This document shows positions 30,908-39,724 of a stretch of 40,962 nucleotides of DNA, piece by piece; the stretch's first letter is position 1, and the number at the start of each line of letters is the position of its first letter. Under the pieces are notes generated by a model. The model had not been told where the DNA came from. It saw only the letters and a list, made by a program, of their open reading frames with translations, and did no database searches. Source of the stretch: a virus; the IMG/VR virus record IMGVR_UViG_3300012000_000046, positions 1 to 40,962 of that record, one strand, 5' to 3'. Both the position numbers and the translations under genes were made by a program.

Positions 30908-33900
30908 CGTTGTACTCGTAGTCGTCCAGGTCACCCTCGTCCCACACCTCCTGCCACATTTCGTCGAGCCGGATCAAGTCTTCGGGCGAGAGCCAGTCGC
31001 TGCCGGTGCCGAGCGGCATCTCTCGGCGGCTCCGCATGAAGTGCTTGATGAACCGGTCGACAATCTTGTTCTGCGGGCTCGAACGGTCACCGATCCGCAG
31101 CGAGACGTCGATGTCCTCGCCGTTGTCGGCCCACCACTGCGTCCCCTCACGCGTGGAGTGAAGATCGAGCAGGCTCGTCGCGTGGGAGAGGCTCTCTGGG
31201 AGTTTGGCTCGGATGCGGTCTGGCAACTTGGCGTCGAAGCCCATGCGAGGCCAGATCGTGTAGCCACGGAAGCCGGAGGGCTCGCCGGCGTCGCCGGCGG
31301 CACTGAACTTGATCTCAGCGATCCCAGACTTGCGGGCGCTCTCGATGCTGGAGACCATCGTGCGGTAGAAGGCCCTGGCGGCAGCGTGACGCTTGGTGGC
31401 GTCACGCTCTACCTCTGGCATCACCTCGAACACGTTGTGGTACAGCACCTTCTCCTGCTTTCCGGTCTCCTCGTTCTTGCGGGAGCCAAGAACAGAGGAG
31501 CCGGACATTCCGCGACGAATGCCTGCGACATCCGCAGTGAAGTCCATGAAGATTGGCTTGGCGTCGCCGCCAGAGAACGTCTCGCTCGGGGAGAACTCGG
31601 GCGCCGTTCGCAGCGTGACCTCGGCCCGCTCCGGCGCACCGGTGGCGGCGATCGCCTCGCCGGGCTCCACGCCCATTGCGTCGAGCGACTCAGCGATCCT
31701 GGCTCCGCCGCTGGTGGACACGCTGCTGTACTTGCCCGCGCCGCTGAATGGCTCCGTGCCATCGGCCGGGAACCAACTCTTGTTCTCGTTCGTGGCAAGC
31801 AGCGTCGGCTTCTCAGTCTCGCTGCCGCCCTGCCCTGCCCCTTCCTGGCAGTCATTCTTCGGGCCGAACTTGCCGTCCTCCGTGCGACCGCAGTCGGAGG
31901 AGCGTCGCTCCTTCTTGAGTCGCTGCTTGGCGGACAGGCCAGCCCACTGCTTCGACGTCTCGTCGGGGCTGTTGACGACGTAGACCGGATAGTCACTGCC
32001 GGCGCCCCAGAGGCGATTGTCGATCGCCTTGGGCATGAACTCCTTGGCGACCGATTGGATTCGTGACACTTCCTGGGCCGGGACGGTCTCGGTCGTGTAG
32101 ATCGTGGCGCCGTAGTAGCCGATGTGGACGTAGTGAGTCTCGTTGTTTTCTCGATCTCGGACGAAGACGTTCACCCCTTCGTCGCCCCTAGTCGAGTCGA
32201 TCTCGACGAGCGTGTTGCTCACCTTGCCGCCCAGGCTGCGGACGAGCGACTTCAGGTTCTTCTCAGGAACCCGCATCTGATAGAGTTTGCGAGCCACCTT
32301 GGTCTGGGTCTTGTCAGACTTGCGTCGCACTCCCCGGAGCGACTCGCCCTTGCTGTTCGAGGGGCCTTCGCCCTTAGCGCAGGTGTTGCCGTCTCCGAAC
32401 ATCCCGCCGTCTTGGCGGCCGCAGTCGGCGGAGCGAATCTCGACCCCGTAGTCGAGCGCGGCGAAGTTGCGACGCTCCTCGACGTCGTCTTCGAGCAGCC
32501 GGAGGACTTCGAGGAGGTCGATGCCCAGGTCGGCGAAGTTCGACTCCCAGGCCGACTGCTCGGCATCAAACGGATTGACGTCGAAGTCGTCGTCGCCAAA
32601 GTCCTCGGGCTGCTCCAGGTAGTCTCGCCGCGACGCTGGCGTAAACGGCTTGTCTCGCTTGATCTTGCCGCTGGTGACGCCGTCTGCCGCAGCCGAGAAC
32701 AGGCTGTTCTCGGTGATGTTCGTCTTCGCGCCCATGTGCTTCCAGAGCCGCTTCTCGTACTGCCACAGCGCGGCTTGAATCTCGTCGATGTCCGCTTCCC
32801 GGCCGCTCCGTGACTTGATCTCCTCCTGCACCCTTCGGAAGACCTCGCGGATGTTGCGGCGAGCCGTTGCCGTCTTGGGGTCTTGCTGCTCTAGGATCAA
32901 TGCCTTGAATATCGAGTTGCCGGCGTTGTGAAGATCGTGAATGTCTGGGTCTTCGTGCTTGCCGTAGCCACCACCGGATGGTCGCTTGACCTTGCCCATC
33001 GACCGCTCGGCGGCCGTCGCCCAAATGAAAGCGGCGCCGTTCTCTTCGATGACGCCGGTGCGGGCCTGAATCTTGAGGGATCGAATCAGAGCGGCCTTGG
33101 TGATGCCGTGAGTCTTGTCGACTCCGAAGAGTTTGCTCTTGCTCCAGTTGCCCTTTTCAAGGGCTGCCAGTGCGACCTTCGCGCGATCCTGGGCGCCATC
33201 GGCCTTGAGTCGCGTGACCAGTTCGCCTGACACCCGGCCGACAGATCGCATGAGCCATCTGTCCATCGTCAGGAAGTCGTGGCGACCAGACAGGTTCGCG
33301 TTGAACGATCCGATCTTCGGGCCGAAGATAGCGGCGACCGGAACGATCTCGTCCTTCAGTTCACCAGACACCATCTCCTTCCGCTTACCTTTGCTGTCGA
33401 CCGGCACAGCCCAGGGCGATGCACCGGCCCTCGCTCTCCACTCGTCGAGGGCAGACTTGCCAGCAAGCCTCTCGAACGTCTTCTCGATCTTTCCAGCCGT
33501 GGTGTAGCCGGAAAGCAGCCTGCGAGTGCGGTCTTTGCCGAATGAGTCGAGCAGTCCCTGGAAGACCTTCAGCGACGCCGTGACGTCTCTCGCGCCGCCG
33601 CCGTAGTTTGTCGGGACGACGGTTCCGTGTTCACGGAACATTCGATACAGGTCGTCGGCGTCGCGGAGGTTTGCATCCGGGCCTTGGCCTGTAGACGTGA
33701 TGGCGAGCAGGGTTGTGAAGATGAACTTGGCGTTCTCGTCGTCAGCAAACTCGGGCCAACGGGAAGTCATCTGCCGCATCGTGTCCTGGAGATCGCTGCT
33801 GTAGAAGCCTGGGTCGACTCCGAGAACGTCGTACGCGTGAATCGCGTCCTCGGTCAGCGAGTCAACGAGATACTTCATCTGGGCCTCGGGAATCTCGGAG

Positions 33901-36488
33901 GCCGATGTGTCGATAATCGCGGCCGGGCCTTCCGCGCCGGTCTTGCGTCGCTCTTCTTCGTGCCTGTTCGACAGGTACTGGCCGACCGATTCGTGGGCGA
34001 CGAACTGTCCGTTCTGGCGGAGATCGCTTTCCGGAAAGACTGGGTCAGTGGACGTGATCTTGTTCTTCTGCTTGCCCTCTCCCCGTTGAACAAACTCACG
34101 GCCCCAGAGGTCCGTCGTCGATCCGGCGGCGCTGCCAGTTCTCCCTGGATTCGCCTTGAAGTCGGCAATCGCGCGGTCGCGTGCCTCCTTGTCAATCACG
34201 GCGACTCGCTTCCCCCCGGCGAACATCACGTCGACATCTCGGCTGTTGGCCTTGGCGGCCTCCTGGGCGACCGACGGGCCGCCCTGGCCGGATTCTTCCT
34301 GGCAGTCGTTGCCTGGGCCGAACTCGCCCGACTCGTTGCGATCAGACTCGGTGCAGTCGCCCCGCCGCTCGATGGCCTTTGACAGACCTCCAAGCAGACC
34401 GAGCAACGACATCGACCTCCGGCTCACCTCCTCGATCAGCCAGCCCAGGAGGCTTCGGCCTTCTGCGACGTTTCGCTCCTTGAGTCTGGGCAGAATCTTC
34501 TTGAGTTTCGCGAACCGCTTGTACCCCAGGGACTTCTTGTCCTTGAGGTCGAGAGTCATGTCTGTTCCGCTTCCGTTCTCGTCCCACCACTTCTTGCCTT
34601 CTCGGGTCGAGATCAACTGCTGGAGCGTGTAGCCCTTCTTCGTGAGTCTCTCTGCAACCCGAGCAGCGGACTGTGCGGAAGGTGGAACGGCCATCTTGAA
34701 CGAGGCCAAGATGATCTCGGGCGGAACCCGAAACTCGGACAGGTCTAACTTCGTGTCGAACCCGAACTGCGGCCACAGCCGGTAGCCCGAATAGATCGGG
34801 TCGTCTTTCATGCCGGCGGCATACGTCGTCGCCTTCACTGCCTTGGCCTTCTCGGCCGCCATGAGCGACTCGATCATTCGCTCCTGCATGAGGCTCGCGA
34901 TTCGGAGGCGAGTCTTGTCACTTGTGCCGGCTTCGAGTTTCTCGGCATCAGAGACGCTGCTTGGCGTGTTGAGTCCTCCATAGTTGACTTCCAGGCCGTC
35001 GCCGTAGTTGGCGATGTCGACCTGAGTCACCACGCTGCCACTGTCTTCTTCGTTCGGGTCGACCGGCGACGTGATAATGACGCTTACGGCGTCATAGAAC
35101 GCACTGACTCTGACATCGGCGCCGCGAATGGCGCCGCCGCCGATCTTGACGGCCGTGTCGAGGTCTTTGACGCCGAACCTGTCGAGGGCTGCTGCGACCC
35201 TCTTTGGCTTGCTGATCGCCAGTTCGTGAAGCCGCTCGCCGCCGATGACGGGTGAGTTCTCGGCGAGGCCCTTCGAGTCCAGTAAGATGCTCTCCTCCTC
35301 GGACTTCCGCCACGACTCCCGCTTGGCTCGCGATGGTGGACGAGCCGTCGCTGCGGCTCCGCCCTTGCCGCCCTCCTGGCAGTCGTTCTTCGGGCCGAAT
35401 CGCCCGCCCTCGACGCGGCCGCAGTCGGCGTCTCTCGCCTCGATCTCGTCGATCGGATACCAGGAGCGGCCTTCGTTCCGCTTCTTGAGCGAGGGCAGTT
35501 TCTTCTGCTCCTGCTGGAACCGCTTGTATCCCAGCGAGTTCTTGTCGCTGAGGCTGAGGGACATCTCCATCGAACTGCCGTTCTCAGTCCACCAGTTCTC
35601 GCCGTCGCGGAACTGCATCAGTTGCTGGATCGTCACGCCCTTCACTTGCTGGCGGAGGTTCTTGATGACGACCGCTCGCGGAATCCGGCCCGTCCCCTGC
35701 GAAGGAATCTCCACGCCGACGGCGCGGAGCAGAACCTCGTCTGGAATCTTCGCCATCAAGTCTCGGGGAACTTTGGCGTCGAAGCCGAACTGCGGCCACA
35801 GCCGGTAGCCCTTGACGTACGGGTCTCTCTTGCTGCCGACCGCCATCGCGACTGCCTTGCCGATGCCAGACTTGTCGGCTTCGATCAGCGACTCCAGCAT
35901 CCGCTGCTTGAGAATGCTGGCGACACGGAGGCCGCTGGTGCCGGTTGCGTTCGCGATCCGGACGTCCGAGTGGAAGTCCGAGTAGTCGACAACGACCTCG
36001 CCTTCGCCGAATCCCTCCATGATCATCACGCGGGTGGTGGCGAACTTTCCTGACTCGCCAGACGGATCGATCGGAGATGTCATCGTCACGGTCAACGCCT
36101 CATCGTCAGCGTCGCTGACCGCGATTCGCGAACCGCGAACAGCGCCTCCGCCGATCGTGACCACAGAATCGAGGTCGGCCATGCCCAGCCGCTTCATTGT
36201 GGCGGCAACCGCCTTGGGCTGCGCGATCGTCAGGGACTCGATCTTCGATCCGCCCGAGATGGGCGACGAGCCTTTCATCTGCTCGCCAGTCAGCGAGACG
36301 CTGCTGCTGCTCTGCTTCCAGGAATCATCGCGAGGAGCGGGTGGCAGGGCTCCGCCTTTGCCGTCGTCCTGGCAGTCGTTCTTCGGAGCGAACGTGCCAT
36401 TCGACTCGCGGAGGCACCCGGACGCGCGGGTTTCGGCGACAAGCGATGCGTAGCCCCTGGTCTCGATCTGCTCGGGGCGAAAAATCAC
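30894..36488 (-). CDS. 1,864-residue modular protein with repeated domains
   Basis: Five two-cysteine motifs (residues 25-39, 356-370, 712-729, 1356-1370, 1533-1547) split it into sections. Sections 78-343 and 415-680 are clear duplicates (GGGA.RG, QRM.ESL, GYRLWPQFGFD, WW.ENG, SLGYKRF); 1590-1812 is a diverged third copy (GYTIWPRMGFDAKLP, QWWADNG). Helices around 190-240 look like the core of an acetyltransferase (GNAT) fold, but no activity is claimed. The middle (about 775-1255) resembles a large domain of phage polyvalent proteins (HDFLTMDRWLMRSVGR, ALWQYEKRLWKHMGA). Residues 1406-1505 match a module of the 622-residue protein. Placed between portal and protease genes, it is probably packaged in the head. 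It overlaps the portal stop (ATGA). Confidence 0.72.
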   Translation of the reverse strand: MIFRPEQIETRGYASLVAETRASGCLRESNGTFAPKNDCQDDGKGGALPPAPRDDSWKQSSSSVSLTGEQMKGSSPISGGSKIESLTIAQPKAVAATMKRLGMADLDSVVTIGGGAVRGSRIAVSDADDEALTVTMTSPIDPSGESGKFATTRVMIMEGFGEGEVVVDYSDFHSDVRIANATGTSGLRVASILKQRMLESLIEADKSGIGKAVAMAVGSKRDPYVKGYRLWPQFGFDAKVPRDLMAKIPDEVLLRAVGVEIPSQGTGRIPRAVVIKNLRQQVKGVTIQQLMQFRDGENWWTENGSSMEMSLSLSDKNSLGYKRFQQEQKKLPSLKKRNEGRSWYPIDEIEARDADCGRVEGGRFGPKNDCQEGGKGGAAATARPPSRAKRESWRKSEEESILLDSKGLAENSPVIGGERLHELAISKPKRVAAALDRFGVKDLDTAVKIGGGAIRGADVRVSAFYDAVSVIITSPVDPNEEDSGSVVTQVDIANYGDGLEVNYGGLNTPSSVSDAEKLEAGTSDKTRLRIASLMQERMIESLMAAEKAKAVKATTYAAGMKDDPIYSGYRLWPQFGFDTKLDLSEFRVPPEIILASFKMAVPPSAQSAARVAERLTKKGYTLQQLISTREGKKWWDENGSGTDMTLDLKDKKSLGYKRFAKLKKILPRLKERNVAEGRSLLGWLIEEVSRRSMSLLGLLGGLSKAIERRGDCTESDRNESGEFGPGNDCQEESGQGGPSVAQEAAKANSRDVDVMFAGGKRVAVIDKEARDRAIADFKANPGRTGSAAGSTTDLWGREFVQRGEGKQKNKITSTDPVFPESDLRQNGQFVAHESVGQYLSNRHEEERRKTGAEGPAAIIDTSASEIPEAQMKYLVDSLTEDAIHAYDVLGVDPGFYSSDLQDTMRQMTSRWPEFADDENAKFIFTTLLAITSTGQGPDANLRDADDLYRMFREHGTVVPTNYGGGARDVTASLKVFQGLLDSFGKDRTRRLLSGYTTAGKIEKTFERLAGKSALDEWRARAGASPWAVPVDSKGKRKEMVSGELKDEIVPVAAIFGPKIGSFNANLSGRHDFLTMDRWLMRSVGRVSGELVTRLKADGAQDRAKVALAALEKGNWSKSKLFGVDKTHGITKAALIRSLKIQARTGVIEENGAAFIWATAAERSMGKVKRPSGGGYGKHEDPDIHDLHNAGNSIFKALILEQQDPKTATARRNIREVFRRVQEEIKSRSGREADIDEIQAALWQYEKRLWKHMGAKTNITENSLFSAAADGVTSGKIKRDKPFTPASRRDYLEQPEDFGDDDFDVNPFDAEQSAWESNFADLGIDLLEVLRLLEDDVEERRNFAALDYGVEIRSADCGRQDGGMFGDGNTCAKGEGPSNSKGESLRGVRRKSDKTQTKVARKLYQMRVPEKNLKSLVRSLGGKVSNTLVEIDSTRGDEGVNVFVRDRENNETHYVHIGYYGATIYTTETVPAQEVSRIQSVAKEFMPKAIDNRLWGAGSDYPVYVVNSPDETSKQWAGLSAKQRLKKERRSSDCGRTEDGKFGPKNDCQEGAGQGGSETEKPTLLATNENKSWFPADGTEPFSGAGKYSSVSTSGGARIAESLDAMGVEPGEAIAATGAPERAEVTLRTAPEFSPSETFSGGDAKPIFMDFTADVAGIRRGMSGSSVLGSRKNEETGKQEKVLYHNVFEVMPEVERDATKRHAAARAFYRTMVSSIESARKSGIAEIKFSAAGDAGEPSGFRGYTIWPRMGFDAKLPDRIRAKLPESLSHATSLLDLHSTREGTQWWADNGEDIDVSLRIGDRSSPQNKIVDRFIKHFMRSRREMPLGTGSDWLSPEDLIRLDEMWQEVWDEGDLDDYEYNDGKA

Positions 36489-39400
36489 GGAATCACCTCG
36501 TTTCCGGCTACCTCCCTGGCGAGCGACAAGATGTCGTCTCCGTACAACTGGCCTGCCATGATGCCGGCCAGCACTTCGGCCACCAACTCGCGTCGCCCCT
36601 GGCCGGCGAGCGTCGACACCTCCCGCTCGGCGAGCGATCGCTGCTCGGCCGTCAGCGGCTCGCTCTCGCAGGACTCGTACGACGCCGGGTTCGCCGACGC
36701 GTGAATCCGGTGGGCGGCCTCATGGAGGTAGGGGTTCACCTGAGAGGCGAACCCGACAGGCATCTCGGGCGGCGTGTCCGGCGAGACGAGCAGGACATCG
36801 GCCGCGTGATCGTAGACCGCGACCGCAGGGCCGATGTCGCGAACCTCGACGCGAGGCATCTTGCTGCCCATCGCGCGAGATGCGATGGAGATCAGGCTGT
36901 CTCTTGCTTGCCGTGCAACCAGGGCATTGCCTCGGGGCCGTCCTCGTACCAAGCGGGATCGAGTTTCTCCCCCTTGGCCTCGACGACCCTCTCGAAGTAC
37001 GCCCTCATCGCGCGGAACATCTCCAGCGGCCCCTTGCCGGATGCCGGGATGTCGAATCGCTGAACCTTCTGGTCGGCTTCCATCTGATCTGCTCTCCTTC
37101 GGCATTCCATCATACGCACGAACTGTCTTTTTTCCATGCTTCGCCAACTCGCCTGCGTGGTCTTCGTCCTGTAGGTCGGTCGAGTCGCCCTCGTAGACTT
37201 GTTTCACAGTCGAGTCTTTGCGAGCCCTGGCGAATCCGGCATCCCAGTCGGCCGGCTTGCGATCGTCGTCTGGCTCGTACTTGACCCAAGTCTCCTTGAA
37301 AGTCTTGAGGTTGAAGACCGCCAACTGGCCCGCCTTTCGGCCTGCCTCCAGAGCCTTGTCGGCATCCGAATCGTCGAACCTAGTTGCAATGTCAATGTAG
37401 AAGTCGTCCCCTGTCTTCCAGCCGCCGATGAATCTCGACGGGTCTGATCCGATGACGTCGCTGTTGTTTGCCAGCCATTGGCCGAGTTGGGCGGCCGCCG
37501 ACGGAGACTTTATTTCCCCCGCCCTGATCTTCACAGACCTCCTTGAGTCATTGGCGAACTCGGAAACCATGACCCCATCAGACGGCTGCTCGGCAGACAG
37601 CGGATCGAGAGTGAATCCGTCTGGAGACTGCGAGATTTTTTCAAGCAGTTTCTGCACGTCAACCGGCGAGACCGAAGGAGGCTTCGGGGCGCCGGCGAAA
37701 GCCGTCGCGGCTGCTTCGCCCGGTGACGAAGACTTCTCGCGGGAGTCGTCAGGCGAAGCGTCGCCGCTGCCCTGCCCGGCACCTTCCTGGCACTGATTTT
37801 TTGGCCCGAACAAGCCTCCCTTCTGCCGCCCGCAGTCGTCGCGGGTCTCGGGCTCATTCTCCCGCTGCTCCGGAATCGAGAGCCGCTCCTCGGGGATGAT
37901 CCACAGTTTGCAGATCGCGTCGGGGCGGATCGAGCCCTTGACGATCTCGCAAGAGCCGCCCTCTTCGTAGTAGACGCAGTTGCGACACAGGATGCCCCGC
38001 GACGCGAACGGGTTTCGCTCCTGGTAGTGCGAGTCCGCCTGCGACCAGCGGCCCTTGTCCTGGACGATCTCCTCCTGGGCGTCGTAGAGCGCCTGGTTCT
38101 GGGGCGAGAGCCTCCGCTGCTCGACGGCCTCGGCCTTCTTCGCTGGCTGAAGTTCGGCCGCCTTGACTGCAAACTCTTCGCCGCTCTTGGGATCGACGAC
38201 GAGAGCCACGGGCTCGCCCGGCTGCACCTCCACCTTCTCGCCACTCTTGAGGTCGAGAGTGCCTTGATCCATGACGTGCTTGAGTTCGCCGATCTTGCCG
38301 TCGCCCCAGGTGACGATGTCTCCCTCGGCAAACTGCGGCCCTGGCTTCTTCTCGGACGGGTTGCCCTTCGGAGCCTCGGGCGGCGCGTGGCCGTCCTTGA
38401 CTCCGGGCAGACTCGGCTTGGAGCCGGGCATCTCGGGTGGCGGGCCGCCGGCAGCCGCGCCCATCATCGCTGCCATCGGGTCTTGCTGCTGCGGCCCCTT
38501 CACGGCCTGCTCCAGCGGAATCATGTTCATGGCGACGAAGTGCTTGTCTCCATGCTCGATCGGCGGCAGGCCTTCGTCCTTGCGGCTGTCGTTGATCGAG
38601 TAGATGCCCAGGTTCTGCATGGTCGAGTAGAAGCCCGCGCGGCTGTTGCCGTCCGCCCGCATCAGGGCCTTCGCGTCGAACTGGGCGAAGAACACGTCGT
38701 CGTTGTAGATCAGCGATCGACTGATTCCGCCCTCGATCCGACTCAGCCACGGAACCAGCGTGTAGGTGACGAACTCTCGTCCGCTCGACTCCATGTTGCC
38801 GCTGCTCTGGCCTTGCACAAGCGACAGAGGCAACCGGTAGACTCGCGCGATCTCCTCGGACTGAAAGCGGCGTGTTGACTCGAACTGGCTCTGCTCGGCG
38901 TTGTAGCCGATCTGCTCGACGCGGAGCCCGTTGGTGAGGATCGCGGTTCGGTGAGCGCGGTCGCTGCCGCGATGCAATCTCTCCCAGTTGTCCCGCAGCC
39001 GCTCGGCGGCCTCGGGCGAGAGCGAACTCTCGGTCTGAAGAACCACGCCTGGGCGGGCCGAGTTCGCCCAGTATTTCGACGCGTGAATCTCGCAGGCCCT
39101 GGCGAGGGCGATCGCCTCGCGGGCCACCTCGATCGGCACCATGCCCTTGATGCCATCGGGCTCCGCCGTCCAGCGGATGTGCATGATCTGATCCTGCGTG
39201 TACCGCTCCATGCGTCCCGTCTCGGGATTCGTGTAGGTGTACCGCAGTCGCCCGTTCTCCAGACGCTCGACGTCCATCCGCGAGGGGTGAAGGTTGTCGA
39301 GAGCCGACACCGCTCCGTAGCGGCCCGACCGAATCAGGCTGTACGAGTTGCCCCAGAGCGTCAGGTTCATCACCATCTGCTCGAAGAACTCGAACTTTGT

Positions 39401-39724
39401 CTGCCACTCGTTCGGCGCGAACGACAAGACCTTGTGCAGCGGGATGTCCGACGCGACCTCGGCTCCGCCGCCGGGCTTCCGCCGCATCACGCTGATCGGA
39501 AGACTTGAGATCGTTTCCGCCAAAATCCGGCAGCAAGCCAGCACCACCGTCGATGCCAGGGCCGTGTCAGGAGTGATGCGAATCTCGGCCGCCGTGCGAG
39601 ACCGACCCAGGAACATCTCGTCCGAGAGTAGGAAGTTGTTCCAGGCGACGCTGCGAATCTCGGGCGTCTCGGCCCCACGTTCCGGTGTCCAGACAATGTC
39701 GGACAGAACCCGCTCCTCGCTCAT
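36485..39724 (-). CDS. Portal protein fused to C-terminal domains
   Basis: Residues 1-410 are an HK97-type portal (TALASTVVLACCRILAETISSLP, LLNHLP-like DNLHPSRMDVERL, YTQDQIMHIRW, FQSEEIARVYRLPLSLVQ). A Pro-rich linker follows. Residues 464-525 form a small beta domain (FAEGDIVTWGDGKIGELKHV). Residues 580-606 have four Cys (CRNC, C, C-K-L-W) like a high-potential iron-sulfur or zinc fold common in phage head proteins. The two-cysteine motif is at 631-645. Residues 755-815 match a phage domain with FIGGWKTGDDFYIDIATR. Residues 1001-1005 are HEAAH with a later Glu in ELVAEVLAG, a zinc-metalloprotease pattern. Residues about 866-943 look out of frame. The start overlaps the terminase stop (ATGA). 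Confidence 0.85.
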   Translation of the reverse strand: MSEERVLSDIVWTPERGAETPEIRSVAWNNFLLSDEMFLGRSRTAAEIRITPDTALASTVVLACCRILAETISSLPISVMRRKPGGGAEVASDIPLHKVLSFAPNEWQTKFEFFEQMVMNLTLWGNSYSLIRSGRYGAVSALDNLHPSRMDVERLENGRLRYTYTNPETGRMERYTQDQIMHIRWTAEPDGIKGMVPIEVAREAIALARACEIHASKYWANSARPGVVLQTESSLSPEAAERLRDNWERLHRGSDRAHRTAILTNGLRVEQIGYNAEQSQFESTRRFQSEEIARVYRLPLSLVQGQSSGNMESSGREFVTYTLVPWLSRIEGGISRSLIYNDDVFFAQFDAKALMRADGNSRAGFYSTMQNLGIYSINDSRKDEGLPPIEHGDKHFVAMNMIPLEQAVKGPQQQDPMAAMMGAAAGGPPPEMPGSKPSLPGVKDGHAPPEAPKGNPSEKKPGPQFAEGDIVTWGDGKIGELKHVMDQGTLDLKSGEKVEVQPGEPVALVVDPKSGEEFAVKAAELQPAKKAEAVEQRRLSPQNQALYDAQEEIVQDKGRWSQADSHYQERNPFASRGILCRNCVYYEEGGSCEIVKGSIRPDAICKLWIIPEERLSIPEQRENEPETRDDCGRQKGGLFGPKNQCQEGAGQGSGDASPDDSREKSSSPGEAAATAFAGAPKPPSVSPVDVQKLLEKISQSPDGFTLDPLSAEQPSDGVMVSEFANDSRRSVKIRAGEIKSPSAAAQLGQWLANNSDVIGSDPSRFIGGWKTGDDFYIDIATRFDDSDADKALEAGRKAGQLAVFNLKTFKETWVKYEPDDDRKPADWDAGFARARKDSTVKQVYEGDSTDLQDEDHAGELAKHGKKTVRAYDGMPKESRSDGSRPEGSAIRHPGIRQGAAGDVPRDEGVLREGRRGQGGETRSRLVRGRPRGNALVARQARDSLISIASRAMGSKMPRVEVRDIGPAVAVYDHAADVLLVSPDTPPEMPVGFASQVNPYLHEAAHRIHASANPASYESCESEPLTAEQRSLAEREVSTLAGQGRRELVAEVLAGIMAGQLYGDDILSLAREVAGNEVIP
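36892..37081 (-). CDS. Nested or displaced small gene within the portal fusion
   Basis: In the frame one base offset from the portal gene, a natural-looking 62-residue protein (MEADQKVQRFDIPASGKG...AWYEDGPEAMPWLHG) ends at TGA 36892-36894. Over the same stretch the portal frame is Arg/Gly/Pro-rich and shadow-like. ATG 37081 has AAGGAG ten bases upstream. Either this is a separate gene overprinted on a linker, or the portal frame is disrupted here by indels, possibly near the six-A run at 37128-37133. The family is unknown. Confidence 0.5.

Larger units (their letters stand above)
26769..37834 (-). repeat. Ten dispersed copies of a two-cysteine motif, C-x(7-12)-G-x-F-x3-N-x-C
   Basis: Copies (first to last Cys, minus strand) lie at 37834-37790, 36416-36372, 35423-35379, 34355-34302, 32423-32379, 31892-31848, 29383-29339, 28669-28625, 27869-27816 and 26810-26769. 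Consensus DCGR.xGG.FG..N.C, often followed by QEG.G.GG. They fall in four consecutive proteins at domain borders. DNA strings such as TTCTTCGGGCCGAA (plus strand) recur in several copies, so the repeats could support recombination. Confidence 0.85.

Noticed and set aside
37854-39536. A 560-codon minus-strand frame inside the portal gene
   Set aside because: It is out of frame with the clear portal sequence and shows only Arg/Gly/Ala-rich composition.
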